DNA of 35,258 nt from Selenomonadaceae bacterium (GTDB lineage Bacteria; Bacillota; Negativicutes; Selenomonadales; Selenomonadaceae). Below the pieces are notes generated by a model, which saw nothing but the letters and a program-made list of their open reading frames with translations, searched no databases and was not told the origin of the DNA. Location: positions 1-35,258 of the forward strand of contig JAFZMV010000085.1 of assembly GCA_017553205.1 (NCBI GenBank), in the 5' to 3' direction. Below, one piece after another: positions 1-8,867 of the stretch. Made by a program: the position numbers and the translations under genes. Position 1 is the first letter of the stretch. Every line of letters starts with the position of its first letter.

Positions 1-74
1 AATACGTCTGTCAATTTATGTTTCACATAACCTGCATGACGCGGATCTTCTATTTCGGAAAAATATTCTTGCAT
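1..74 (-). CDS. ISAs1-family transposase, N-terminal fragment (runs off left edge)
   Basis: The minus strand from ATG at 74 encodes about 24 residues beginning MQEYFSEIEDPRHAGYVKHK, which resembles the conserved N-terminal DDE_Tnp_1-associated segment of ISAs1 (H-repeat) transposases (phenylalanine-S-x-I-x-D-x-R, then V-x-H-K-L). An in-frame TGA lies two codons upstream of the ATG, fixing the start. The gene continues beyond the window, so completeness cannot be judged. Upstream of it, at 127-141, is a sequence matching the ends of a short inverted-repeat element elsewhere in the window; this may be the outer end of this insertion sequence. Confidence 0.72.
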   Translation of the reverse strand, partial: MQEYFSEIEDPRHAGYVKHKLTDV

Positions 75-160
75 TTTCAGTCACTACCTATTTTTTTCAG
101 AGTGTATCATTTTTATCCGAAATTTTTATGAAACGCCCGTGAAGAGTTTTTTTTATTCGG

Positions 161-188
161 TTGATATTTTTTTCTTTTGTGTTAAAAT
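161..188 (+). promoter_or_regulatory. Sigma-70-type promoter for pssA
   Basis: TTGATA at 161-166 and TAAAAT at 183-188 are separated by 16 bases, 47 bases before the pssA start. It lies just outside the putative insertion-sequence end at 127-141. Confidence 0.5.
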
Positions 189-234
189 TTACCGCGTTGA
201 TTTTGACTACAAAAAATTTTTGGGAGTTTGAAAA

Positions 235-939
235 TTGAAAAGAATTTTGCCAAATACATGCACTGCCGCAAATTTGTTTTTCGGAATGTGTTCGATTCTT
301 TCGACTTACGAAGGAAATTTTTTTTACGGCTCAGTTTTTATTTTGCTTGCATTAGTTGCCGACGGACTTGACGGAAGAATTGCAAGAGCTTTTGGAGTCG
401 CATCAGAATTTGGAAAAGAAATGGATTCTCTTTGCGATTTGGGATCTTTTGGAATTGCTCCGGCTTTTTTGGCGTATGCTTTTTGCTTGCATAATTTCGG
501 AGAACTCGGACAGGCTGCGGCGATAATTTTTGCACTCTGCGGAATGTGGAGGCTTGCAAGATTCAACGTCAGCACAAATGATGTTCATGGATATTTCATG
601 GGCTTGGCAATTCCTGCAGGCGGTTGTATTGTTGCAACTACTACAATGTTACTTTCTGCTATGGAAATTCACCCCGAAGATTTTGGAATGGTTTATCCTA
701 TTACGGTGATTATTGTGGCTTATTTGATGGTCAGTCATGTACATTATCCGAACTTCAAAGGCGACGGAGCAGAAAAAATTTTTCTTCCTGCCAAAATTTT
801 TGCGGGCGTAATGTTTGTGGCGATAATTTTTTTGACGAAAGATTTTATTATTCAAGGAATTTTGACAGCAGTTTTTTCGACTTATGCAGTTTTCGGAATT
901 GTAAATTCTCTGCTGGCTTTGATGACTCGTGAAGTTTAA
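235..939 (+). CDS. pssA: CDP-diacylglycerol--serine O-phosphatidyltransferase
   Basis: This integral membrane enzyme transfers phosphatidyl from CDP-diacylglycerol to serine, the first step towards phosphatidylethanolamine. The 234-residue protein carries the complete CDP-alcohol phosphotransferase signature: D43, D46-G47, A50-R51, G60, D64 and D68. The N-terminal MKRILPN and the next segment (AANLFFG) are typical of bacterial PssA. The rest is a series of hydrophobic helices ending near residue 229. Translation starts at TTG 235, with a GGGAG site at 222-226. The downstream glycosyltransferase follows after 36 bases and may be cotranscribed. The head group could in principle differ (phosphatidylglycerophosphate synthases share the motif), but length and N terminus favour PssA. 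Confidence 0.88.
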   Translation: MKRILPNTCTAANLFFGMCSILSTYEGNFFYGSVFILLALVADGLDGRIARAFGVASEFGKEMDSLCDLGSFGIAPAFLAYAFCLHNFGELGQAAAIIFALCGMWRLARFNVSTNDVHGYFMGLAIPAGGCIVATTTMLLSAMEIHPEDFGMVYPITVIIVAYLMVSHVHYPNFKGDGAEKIFLPAKIFAGVMFVAIIFLTKDFIIQGILTAVFSTYAVFGIVNSLLALMTREV

Positions 940-975
940 ATTTTGTGATTAAATCGTGAACGGGAGAGTGTATTT

Positions 976-2232
976 TTGTTTAATTATCCATTCGATTTAT
1001 TTATGGTTCCTTTGCAGGTGATACTTTTCCTGTTCACCATGTATTTTTTTATAATCGGATTTTGCGGAATGTGGAGGAGAGGAGAAAAGAAAGTTACCAC
1101 TCCTCAAAAAAAATTCGCCGTAATTGTTGCGGCTCATAATGAAAGTGCAGTAGTCGGTCAGCTTATAGAAAATCTTCATGACTTGAAATATCCTGAAGAA
1201 CTCTACGATATTTTTGTTATTGCCGATAACTGCACCGATAATACTGCGGAAGTTGCGGAAAAATTCGGAGCGGAAGTTTTTAAACGTATCGACCTTGAGA
1301 AAAAAAGCAAAGGTTTTGCACTTGAGTGGATGTTTGAAAAACTTTTTGAAATGGAAAAGACGGGAAGAATTTATGACGCGGTTGCAATTTTCGACGCTGA
1401 TAATTTAGTTCACCCGAATTTTTTAATGGAAATGAATAACAGACTTTGCAAGGGAGATAAAATTATTCAAGGTTTTCTCGACGCAAAAAATCCTTATGAT
1501 ACATGGGTTTCGGGAACATTCGCCATTGCTTTTTGGGTTATAGATTACATTTCCCACCTTGCAAAAACTAATATCGGACTTTCTGCAGTTCTCGGCGGTA
1601 CGGGAATGTGCATAACTATAGACGTTTTGAAAAAATACGGCTGGCGTGCGACTTGTTTGACGGAGGACATGGAATTTACCATGAAATCTTTGGCGGAAGG
1701 TTTAAAAACTACTTGGGCTCATGATGCTATTGTTTACGATGAAAAGCCCTTAACTTTCGCACAGTCATGGACGCAAAGAAAACGTTGGGCTCAAGGTCAA
1801 TTTGACGTTGCTCACAGATTTATCCCAAAAATGTTAGTTGAAGGCTGGAGAAGAAAAGACATAAGAATTTGGGACGGCTGTATTTATTTACTGCAACCTC
1901 ATTTCTTGATGTTGTCGGCATTTTTCTTGACGATGGGTTATATTCAAATGGCAGTCGGTCCGATGTACACAAATATTTATTCCGTCATGCCTTCGCAAAT
2001 TTTAACGGCAATCATGATTGGACAATATATTTTGCCGATGATAATTTTGATAAAAGTCCGTGCAAAATTAAAATCTTGGTTTTACATGCTGTTATATCCG
2101 CTTTTCATTTACAGCTGGATACCGATAATTTTTTTGGGATTCATTCACCGCAACGAACATGAATGGGCCCACACTCAACATACAAGGTCTATGAGTTACG
2201 AACAGTTAAAAAGAAAAGAAGGCAGAGGCTGA
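976..2232 (+). CDS. Membrane family 2 glycosyltransferase (processive type)
   Basis: The 418-residue protein has one N-terminal membrane helix (about 10-30), a cytosolic GT-A domain and about three C-terminal helices (about 308-395). This is the arrangement of polysaccharide synthases such as PgaC/IcaA and of membrane-anchored glycosyltransferases. Visible motifs are the nucleotide-binding strand AVIVAAHNES (48-57), DNCTDNT (84-90), the metal-binding FDADN with D140 and D142, the acceptor-side TED (229-231) and QRKRW (267-271, the Q-x-x-R-W motif). All catalytic motifs of a processive inverting GT2 are present. The sugar and polymer cannot be told from sequence. It starts with TTG at 976 after a GGGAG site and is followed by a clear terminator. 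Confidence 0.82.
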   Translation: MFNYPFDLFMVPLQVILFLFTMYFFIIGFCGMWRRGEKKVTTPQKKFAVIVAAHNESAVVGQLIENLHDLKYPEELYDIFVIADNCTDNTAEVAEKFGAEVFKRIDLEKKSKGFALEWMFEKLFEMEKTGRIYDAVAIFDADNLVHPNFLMEMNNRLCKGDKIIQGFLDAKNPYDTWVSGTFAIAFWVIDYISHLAKTNIGLSAVLGGTGMCITIDVLKKYGWRATCLTEDMEFTMKSLAEGLKTTWAHDAIVYDEKPLTFAQSWTQRKRWAQGQFDVAHRFIPKMLVEGWRRKDIRIWDGCIYLLQPHFLMLSAFFLTMGYIQMAVGPMYTNIYSVMPSQILTAIMIGQYILPMIILIKVRAKLKSWFYMLLYPLFIYSWIPIIFLGFIHRNEHEWAHTQHTRSMSYEQLKRKEGRG

Positions 2233-2254
2233 AAAAAAATTTTTTATCGAAGAG

Positions 2255-2289
2255 CAGGCAGTTCAAAAAAAGAATTGGCTGTTTTTTTT
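2255..2289 (+). terminator. Rho-independent terminator after the glycosyltransferase gene
   Basis: Stem 2255-2264 pairs with 2272-2281 (nine of ten positions including one G-U) around a seven-A loop, followed by eight T at 2282-2289. It separates the pssA-glycosyltransferase unit from sbcD. Confidence 0.8.
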
Positions 2290-2318
2290 AAATTTAATTT
2301 TTGCGGGAGGAAATTTTC

Positions 2319-3461
2319 ATGAGATTTATTCATACAGCAGACTGGCATATCGGAAAAACTTTAAAAAATGCTCCAATGATTGACGAGCAGAATTATATTT
2401 TGAACGGAGAATTTTTAAAACTTGTCGATGACGAAAAAATTGACGCTGTTATAATTGCGGGAGATGTTTACGACAGAGCAGTCCCGCCTGTTGATGCGGT
2501 GAATCTGCTGGACGAAATTATTTTTAAGTTGACTGAAAAAAATGTTTTTGTGCTGTGTATTTCAGGAAATCATGACAGTGCACCGAGATTAAATTATTGC
2601 AGTCGTTTAATGACAAAATCAAAATTTTTTATGCAGGCAAAACCCGAAAAAATTCCCACTCCGATAATTTTGCAGGATAATTTTGGAGAGATTTATTTTT
2701 CGCTGATACCTTTTTTCAATCCGATTGAAATTGAAGAACTTTTTAAAGACGAAAATTTTTCTGAACATTTGACGAACAACGACGCTTATAAATTTTATAT
2801 CAACGAATCCAGAAAAAAAATTCCGCAAAATTCCAGAAGTATTGCGGTCGCTCATCTTTTTGCGGCGGGCGGTGAAAGTTCAGAGTCAGAAAGAAAATTT
2901 GTCGGTGGTGTTGAAAATATTGCGGTCGAAAATTTTTCTGCATATAATTACACTGCACTCGGTCACCTTCATAAACCGCAAAACATGAAAAAAACCGATT
3001 ACGTTGTAAGATACAGCGGCTCGCCTTTGAAATATTCTTTCGACGAATCCGAACATGATAAAGGCGTGACTGTCGCTGAAATTGACGGCGAAGGAAAAAT
3101 TTCTTATGAGCATATAAAATTAACTCCCCGCCGTGATGTCCGAATTGTTGAAGGAAAAATTGAGGACTTGAAAAAACTTCCGAAGTCTGATGATTACATT
3201 CATGCGAATTTGACGGACGAAAAATATTTTTTGAACGCTATGGAAAATTTGCGTGAAAATGTTTTTCCAAATATTTTGAGCTTGAAATTTACAAATATTG
3301 AAAACTCGTTGAACAATTCAACAGCAGAAAAATTTAAAGACGGCGGCTCGATTTTGGAACATTTCCAAGAATTTTTTGAGAGCAAGTCAGGAGAAAAATT
3401 TGACGAAGAATATCAAAATGCAATGAAAACTTTTTTGAAAGAATTGGACGCAGAAATTTAA
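2319..3461 (+). CDS. sbcD: Exonuclease subunit SbcD (Mre11-type nuclease)
   Basis: This is a metallophosphoesterase-family nuclease which, with the ATPase SbcC, degrades hairpins and blocked DNA ends. Motifs in order: D8-x-H10, GDVYDR with D49, GNHDS with N84-H85, AHLFA, and GHLHKPQ near residue 219. These complete the two-metal site. Length (380 residues) is normal for SbcD. I place the start at ATG 2319 rather than at the in-frame TTG 2301, because GGGAGGA at 2305-2311 lies seven bases before it and MRFIHTADWH is the usual SbcD beginning. The expected partner SbcC is not next to it: the following gene, 15 bases away, encodes an unrelated large protein. Confidence 0.9.
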   Translation: MRFIHTADWHIGKTLKNAPMIDEQNYILNGEFLKLVDDEKIDAVIIAGDVYDRAVPPVDAVNLLDEIIFKLTEKNVFVLCISGNHDSAPRLNYCSRLMTKSKFFMQAKPEKIPTPIILQDNFGEIYFSLIPFFNPIEIEELFKDENFSEHLTNNDAYKFYINESRKKIPQNSRSIAVAHLFAAGGESSESERKFVGGVENIAVENFSAYNYTALGHLHKPQNMKKTDYVVRYSGSPLKYSFDESEHDKGVTVAEIDGEGKISYEHIKLTPRRDVRIVEGKIEDLKKLPKSDDYIHANLTDEKYFLNAMENLRENVFPNILSLKFTNIENSLNNSTAEKFKDGGSILEHFQEFFESKSGEKFDEEYQNAMKTFLKELDAEI

Positions 3462-3476
3462 GGAGGGAAATTTTTT

Positions 3477-6400
3477 TTGGCACAGCGGAATATTTTTGAA
3501 ATACTCGGCTTGGAGTTTGATCCGCCCGACAATTTGAAAAAAATTCGTGCGGCTTATGACAAATGGAAGAAAAAATTAACCGCCGAAATTAATACCACTG
3601 TCGATACAAACAGATTGAGCGTCATTAAATCAGAACTGGACGCAGAAAATTATATTGAACAGATTATAGAAAATCCAAGACTTCGTTTGCATGAGGCGGA
3701 GGCTTTAAAGCAAGCACGAATTGAACAGCTACGACTTTATATTGACATTCAACGCGGAGATGTTTCCGGCACTCTGCAGGTCAATCAATCGCAAATTAAA
3801 CAAATTAAAGAAAAATTAAAATTGAGTGTGGCGACGATTGAGGCGACATATAAAGAACAGGGATTTGAAATAAAATCTGCACGGACTAACCAAAAAATTG
3901 CTGACACGCTGAATGAATTTTTTTTGGCTGATTCAGTTATGAATGAACTTCGGCAAAATTTTTTGGAATTTAATCAAGTACCTGACACGAGAAATTATTC
4001 ATGGTCGGCGAATGTTCATGATTTGTACGAGTTGGCTTTTTATATTGAGCGTCAAGAATCTTCTGCAGAATTTTATAAACGGCGTGACACTGACGGACTT
4101 TGTAAAATTTTCAGGGACGAGGCAAAAAAAGTTTCTCAGCCGATTCCCGCATGGCGTTCGATAAAAGCTATTTTGAATCTTGCACAAACTCAAGTTTTTA
4201 ACTCCGACGACAACAGATTTAAATACGATCACTCTTTGAAGTTGGAACAGTTGAGCGATTTTTTTGCGAAGTTGAAAGCGGCACCCGAAATTTTCAAGCG
4301 TGATAAATTTTTTGCGGATAACTGTATAAATCGAATCAGAAAAACTTTCCCGAATCTTTTAAATTATGAACGCAGTGCGGCTCTTTACAATAAGGCGGCG
4401 GGACTTTTAAAAGACCCTTATGAATCCTCAGATAATTCTGTTGAAAATTCTTTCTGCGTAACCTGTGCAAATTGCTGGACTTTTGAAACTTTCAGGACAA
4501 GAGAAGAGGCTGAACGTGCAGTTTGTAAAATCTGCGGAGAAAGTTTTTATATGGAGTGTCCGAAATGCGGAAAAAAAGTTCCTGCAGTTTCAGACCATTG
4601 CAGTGCATGCGATTTTTCTTTGAGTGAACTCAAGCGATATGATTACTATATTGACTACGCCAACGAACTTTTAAACGACGTTGAACGCGGTGCAAAATCC
4701 ATCGACGAAGATGTTAATAAAGTCATGGCGGAAGTCATACGAGTTAAAACAAAAGCAAAACTTGTAAAACCTGAAGCACTGGACATAAAAAAAATTGAGT
4801 GGCGTATAAATAAAATAAATGCCGAATTTAAAAAACGTACGCTGATTAAATGGGCTGAATCAAAAATGCCGAGTCTTACCACTCCGCCTGATGAAGCTGT
4901 CAGCGGCTGTATGGAAATTTTGCGGAAAATAAAAGACTACAGACCTGCCCGCGAAAGATTGAAACTGATTAAGCCGAAAAGACCTTTGAATATTTCTGTA
5001 CTTGTTAAAGAAGGAACTGCACAGAATCAAAATCAAAATTCAAATAACGCATCAATTTTGAATAAAATTTCAGTCAATGCGAAGTCTACAAGTTTAGCCG
5101 CTCCGAGTTTTAATTTGACTGCCGTTATAAGTTGGCAGCCCGATAATGATTTGGGCGTTGTTTATACTGTTATAAAAAAAGTTGACGGCGTTCCGAAAAC
5201 TTATCACGACGGGGAAATTATTGTTGAAGGAACTGAAAAACTTGAAACGATTGATACAGATATAAAACCGGGAATTTTATACGGCTATGCAGTTTTCGCC
5301 ATGCGTCTTGGTTCTATTTCGGATATTGTAACTTGCACTGTTGTTCATTACAGCGACATAGAAGAAAATAAACTTATCGCAAAAACTGAAGGCGGTTATT
5401 GTCAATTTACATGGCGGTTGCCTTCTGATAATTGTTTGGGCGTGAGAATTTTACGTTCAGACAATGACGGAAATAATGTTGTAGTGGCTGACTGCGTTCA
5501 CTCTCCTTTTGTCGATAAACTTGTTAAAAATCGCAAGCAGTATCAGTATCGTTTGCAGTGCGTTTATTATTCTGCGGAAGAAAATTCTGCAGATCGCGAA
5601 AAATTTTTAAATGAAGTCAACAACGAAAATTTTAATAAAGTCTGGAAAACAAACCGAACTTGGAAATACAGTCATGGCTTGACGGTTACTTTGACTCCTG
5701 AATTTCCTCCGCGTCTTGTGAGAAATTTAAATTTCAATATTCTTGACGGGAAAGTAAATTTTTATTGGCAGTCTACGGGAGATTTTGATATTTGGTTTAA
5801 AGAAATTTCTGCCGACAAAAAATTTTCTTCAACTCAAATCGGAAAAATTTTCAGTCTTGATAAACTTGATGAACTTTTGGGCAGCGGAGTTGTTTTGAAA
5901 AGTGCGGAAAGCTCTGAACAACATTGCAGATTTTCAATGCAGGGCGATGTTATGAAAATTGCCGTCATCAGTTCGACAAAAGATTTATGGCTGGTAAATG
6001 AAATTTGTACTGCCGCGAATGTTGAACCCTGCGAAATTGACGAGAGCAAAACTCAAATTGATACAAACGGCTTGAAGTTGGTTTTGAAATCTCTGCCGAA
6101 AAATTTATATCTGATTCACTACAAAATTAAAACTGAAGACTCCGAAGAATTTTTTGCAGACGTTGAGGACGCAAAGTCACGGCATTTAAACAGAATTTAC
6201 GCGACGAAATATGCACAGGATACTTTTATTTCTCAAACTCATCTTCCTCAGAAAGAACTTTATATAACTGTCATCGGCGAATATAAATTATCTGACGGCT
6301 CAACTATTTATTCAGTGCCGAGCAAAATGATTTTGAATAATCGCCCAAAGTCTGTAATTTCTTATCATCTTGAATGGGGGACAAGCGGACTTTTCAACAA

Positions 6401-6713
6401 AAAAGCTCAGGCGAAAAATTGCAGACTGATTATTGAGAGCGAATCAAACGAAACTCCGAGATTATTTTTAGTCTGCAGAAAAGACGGCAGAATGAATATT
6501 GAATTAAAAGATTCTTCTACACAGATTTTGGAAAATATCAAAGAATATAAAAAAGGTTTTCCGGGAGGAAGACTGGAAATTTCTTTATCAGATGAAACTT
6601 GGGAAGATGTTTCGCCCGGTACGGTGGTAAAACTTTTGACATCAGAAGAAGACGAAAAATATTTTGAATTGAAAGTTTCAAGACCGGACAGTTTAACCGT
6701 GCCTAAAAAATAA
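3477..6713 (+). CDS. Large unrecognised protein: J-like N terminus, two zinc ribbons, beta-sandwich repeats
   Basis: I do not recognise this 1078-residue protein as a named family. Residues 1-50 (NIFEILGLEF... then a helix rich in K and R) resemble the start of a J domain but lack the HPD motif. Residues 50-320 look helical. Four Cys pairs, C330-C333, C350-C353, C361-C364 and C375-C378, form two zinc-ribbon units. From about 538 on there are several segments with alternating hydrophobic residues and W/Y signatures of fibronectin III-like beta domains (starting near 538, 640, 742, 877 and 980). There is no signal peptide or membrane helix, so it is probably cytoplasmic. It starts at TTG 3477 after AGGAGGG (3461-3467), 15 bases after sbcD, so the two are probably cotranscribed. 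Function unknown; a chaperone- or DNA-end-related scaffold is speculation. Confidence 0.7.
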   Translation: MAQRNIFEILGLEFDPPDNLKKIRAAYDKWKKKLTAEINTTVDTNRLSVIKSELDAENYIEQIIENPRLRLHEAEALKQARIEQLRLYIDIQRGDVSGTLQVNQSQIKQIKEKLKLSVATIEATYKEQGFEIKSARTNQKIADTLNEFFLADSVMNELRQNFLEFNQVPDTRNYSWSANVHDLYELAFYIERQESSAEFYKRRDTDGLCKIFRDEAKKVSQPIPAWRSIKAILNLAQTQVFNSDDNRFKYDHSLKLEQLSDFFAKLKAAPEIFKRDKFFADNCINRIRKTFPNLLNYERSAALYNKAAGLLKDPYESSDNSVENSFCVTCANCWTFETFRTREEAERAVCKICGESFYMECPKCGKKVPAVSDHCSACDFSLSELKRYDYYIDYANELLNDVERGAKSIDEDVNKVMAEVIRVKTKAKLVKPEALDIKKIEWRINKINAEFKKRTLIKWAESKMPSLTTPPDEAVSGCMEILRKIKDYRPARERLKLIKPKRPLNISVLVKEGTAQNQNQNSNNASILNKISVNAKSTSLAAPSFNLTAVISWQPDNDLGVVYTVIKKVDGVPKTYHDGEIIVEGTEKLETIDTDIKPGILYGYAVFAMRLGSISDIVTCTVVHYSDIEENKLIAKTEGGYCQFTWRLPSDNCLGVRILRSDNDGNNVVVADCVHSPFVDKLVKNRKQYQYRLQCVYYSAEENSADREKFLNEVNNENFNKVWKTNRTWKYSHGLTVTLTPEFPPRLVRNLNFNILDGKVNFYWQSTGDFDIWFKEISADKKFSSTQIGKIFSLDKLDELLGSGVVLKSAESSEQHCRFSMQGDVMKIAVISSTKDLWLVNEICTAANVEPCEIDESKTQIDTNGLKLVLKSLPKNLYLIHYKIKTEDSEEFFADVEDAKSRHLNRIYATKYAQDTFISQTHLPQKELYITVIGEYKLSDGSTIYSVPSKMILNNRPKSVISYHLEWGTSGLFNKKAQAKNCRLIIESESNETPRLFLVCRKDGRMNIELKDSSTQILENIKEYKKGFPGGRLEISLSDETWEDVSPGTVVKLLTSEEDEKYFELKVSRPDSLTVPKK

Positions 6714-6745
6714 ATTATTTTTAGAAAAATTTTTTTATTATCGTT

Positions 6746-6772
6746 TAATGCCCTTAAATTTTTTTCCGATAA
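6746..6772 (+). promoter_or_regulatory. Sigma-28 (FliA/SigD)-type flagellin promoter
   Basis: TAAT at 6746-6749 and CCGATAA at 6766-6772 are separated by 16 bases. This matches the flagellar sigma consensus (TAAA, then CCGATAA at this spacing) with one mismatch in the -35 region. It lies 56 bases before the flagellin start, so flagellin is likely made as a late flagellar gene. Confidence 0.65.
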
Positions 6773-6799
6773 AAACTTTGAGGGTTGTTTTATTTTTTT
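6751..6799 (+). terminator. Terminator of the sbcD operon, overlapping the flagellin promoter
   Basis: CCCTTAAA (6751-6758) can pair with TTTGAGGG (6777-6784), with T and A runs extending the stem inwards. A T-rich run follows at 6785-6799. The stem covers the sigma-28 -10 element. Confidence 0.5.
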
Positions 6800-6828
6800 C
6801 GGATTAGTTATCTCAAGGAGGGATTTCT

Positions 6829-8640
6829 ATGTCTATGGTTGTCAAGAATAACATGTCGGCTGTTCACACGCTAAACACGCTGAATAACAACAGCTCTGCT
6901 TTGCAGAAAAGTTTGGCAAAAGTTTCCAGCGGCATGAAAATCAACAGTGCACAAGATGACGCGTCGGGTTATGCAATTTCCGAGCGTATGCGTGTGCAAA
7001 TTCGTTCACTCGATCAGGCTAACAGCAATGCTCAAAATGCATCGTCTTTGATTAAGACGGCAGAAGGTGCTGTCGGTTCAACTTTGGATATTGTTAGAAC
7101 CATGAAGGAAAAGGCTATTAACGCAGCGACTGACACAAACACAGATCAAGACCGTTTAACCATTCAAAAAGAAATGGATCAGTATATTGATCAGGTAGAC
7201 GATAATTCTCTTGTTACATTTAACGGACAGATTTTACTTGACGGAAGTTCAATGCCTTTCAATAACGAAGAGTACACCAATGAGCAGAATATTGTACGCG
7301 GTCTCAATTCTGCTTGGATTCAAGACGCTATTGATCTTATCAGCGAAAGTTACGGCTTGGATTTTACTCAAAACGGCAATCAGGCAAAATCGCTCAAAGT
7401 AGTCTTGGATACAGATACTGCCGCTTCAGGTACCTTAGCTTCATGTGGCGGTTCATTTTATTCGGACGGTACTCTTAAAGACGGTCAGCTTACATTAACA
7501 ATTTACATGAACAGTATCGGCGATGTTGATAAATACAGTCAAGACGGTAAAACTACAGGTTCCAGCCTGTATCTTGACCGTACTATTGCTCATGAATTAA
7601 CTCACGGCGTTATGTATTCAAAATTCGCTAAGAGAATGTTGAGCGGAACAGACAGTCTGCCAAGTTGGATTATTGAAGGCGGTACGGCTGAACTTGTTCA
7701 CGGTGCAGATACTCGTGATTTAACAGCCTCATTGACAAATTCTAACACGTTTAAAACCAATGTTTTTGACGCTACAGGTACGGGAGCGGCTGCAGGTGAT
7801 GCATATGCGGGCGGTTTTGTTGCCATGCGGTATATGGCAAAAAATGCCAATGCAAATCATCAAGAAGTTATTAAAAATTTCATGAATGCTTTGGACAGAG
7901 GCGGAACAGTTGATCAGGCTTTTAGTGCTGCTTCAGGTGGTAAATGGGCAACACGTGCAGACTTTGAAAATGCTATGCTTGCCGATATTGACAGATATGC
8001 AGGCAATGCGACGGCTTTTCTTAAAGAAAAATGCGGTATTGATACCTCCAACGATGATACAGGCTCAATCACAGGTTCTGACGCAGGTACAAAACTTACA
8101 AAAACTGCAAAAAGCGTTGTTCATGAAGTCGGCTCTACAACAAACTGGCGGTTACCTTCTTCTACTTCCACATTGATCGGAGGTCTTGAAGTTATCTGGC
8201 CTGCAGGCATGTCCGTTACAAACGGTGCGGGCGGCGGTATGGCTTTTCATATTGGTCCTAAAGCAAATGATACATTTAAAGTCGGCTTTAACGATATGAG
8301 AGCAAAAGCTATCGGACTTTACGACGAAGAAGGCGAAAAACTTAATATCACAACTCAAGCAAAAGCAAGAGCCGCTATCAGTACGCTTGATAAAGTTGTA
8401 AATATTGTTGTAGATCAACAGGCAAATATCGGTGCAATGCTCCAGCGTTTGGATTATACTTCAGCTAACTTAACAACTTCTTCCGAAAATGTTCAGGCGG
8501 CAGAATCCACAATCCGCGACGCTGACATGGCAAAAGAAATGACAAACTACACGAAAAATAATGTTCTTCTTCAAGCTGCTCAATCTATGCTTGCACAAGC
8601 TAACCAAAATTCTTCGGCAGTTTTGAGTTTGCTCCAGTAA
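6829..8640 (+). CDS. Flagellin with inserted metallopeptidase domain (flagellinolysin)
   Basis: This structural flagellin is 603 residues long. Its N-terminal D0/D1 region (1-140; SSGMKINSAQDDASGYAI at 33-50) and C-terminal D1/D0 region (about 490-603, ending in SAVLSLLQ) are fully conserved. The surface-exposed variable region contains a zinc peptidase: HELTH at 255-259 (H255, E256, H259), then WIIEGGTAE, where E283 or E288 would be the third zinc ligand of a gluzincin. This is the arrangement described for flagellinolysins, which make proteolytically active filaments. Flagellin-type sequence (MAFHIGPKAND, MRAKAIGLYDE) resumes after about residue 440. The start ATG has AAGGAGG at 6815-6821; a second in-frame ATG two codons on is less well spaced. 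The gene is monocistronic behind a sigma-28-type promoter, and no other flagellar gene is in the window. Confidence 0.92.
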   Translation: MSMVVKNNMSAVHTLNTLNNNSSALQKSLAKVSSGMKINSAQDDASGYAISERMRVQIRSLDQANSNAQNASSLIKTAEGAVGSTLDIVRTMKEKAINAATDTNTDQDRLTIQKEMDQYIDQVDDNSLVTFNGQILLDGSSMPFNNEEYTNEQNIVRGLNSAWIQDAIDLISESYGLDFTQNGNQAKSLKVVLDTDTAASGTLASCGGSFYSDGTLKDGQLTLTIYMNSIGDVDKYSQDGKTTGSSLYLDRTIAHELTHGVMYSKFAKRMLSGTDSLPSWIIEGGTAELVHGADTRDLTASLTNSNTFKTNVFDATGTGAAAGDAYAGGFVAMRYMAKNANANHQEVIKNFMNALDRGGTVDQAFSAASGGKWATRADFENAMLADIDRYAGNATAFLKEKCGIDTSNDDTGSITGSDAGTKLTKTAKSVVHEVGSTTNWRLPSSTSTLIGGLEVIWPAGMSVTNGAGGGMAFHIGPKANDTFKVGFNDMRAKAIGLYDEEGEKLNITTQAKARAAISTLDKVVNIVVDQQANIGAMLQRLDYTSANLTTSSENVQAAESTIRDADMAKEMTNYTKNNVLLQAAQSMLAQANQNSSAVLSLLQ

Positions 8641-8727
8641 TTTTTAGGAATTAGAGATTAGTTTTTTCTTAATTTTACTCGTTGTGCTAAAAAAAATTAA
8701 AACACCAAAAATTTAGCAGTAGAAAAA

Positions 8728-8822
8728 ACACGGGCGTTTCACAAATTGGTCAAAGTGATTTGCTTTTGAAAATACAAGTTTTTCCGATTCGAGGAGAAAA
8801 AAAATTTATGAAACGCTCGTGT
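8728..8822. mobile_element. 95-bp MITE-like element with 20-bp terminal inverted repeats
   Basis: Bases 8728-8747 and the reverse complement of 8803-8822 agree at 18 of 20 positions (core CACGGGCGTTTCA). The same core occurs at 127-141, upstream of the ISAs1-type transposase, and at 22521-22539. The interior has no coding capacity. I see no clear target-site duplication. A non-autonomous element moved by the ISAs1 transposase is the simplest reading. Confidence 0.6.
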
Positions 8823-8867
8823 ATTCTATTGTCTTAATATTGTTTCTTCTCGGAGTTAATTTCTTCT

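Noticed and set aside
8676-8700. Terminator for the flagellin gene
   Set aside because: The only stem is AT-only (TTAATTTT with AAAATTAA) with no following T run on the plus strand, so it is not convincing.
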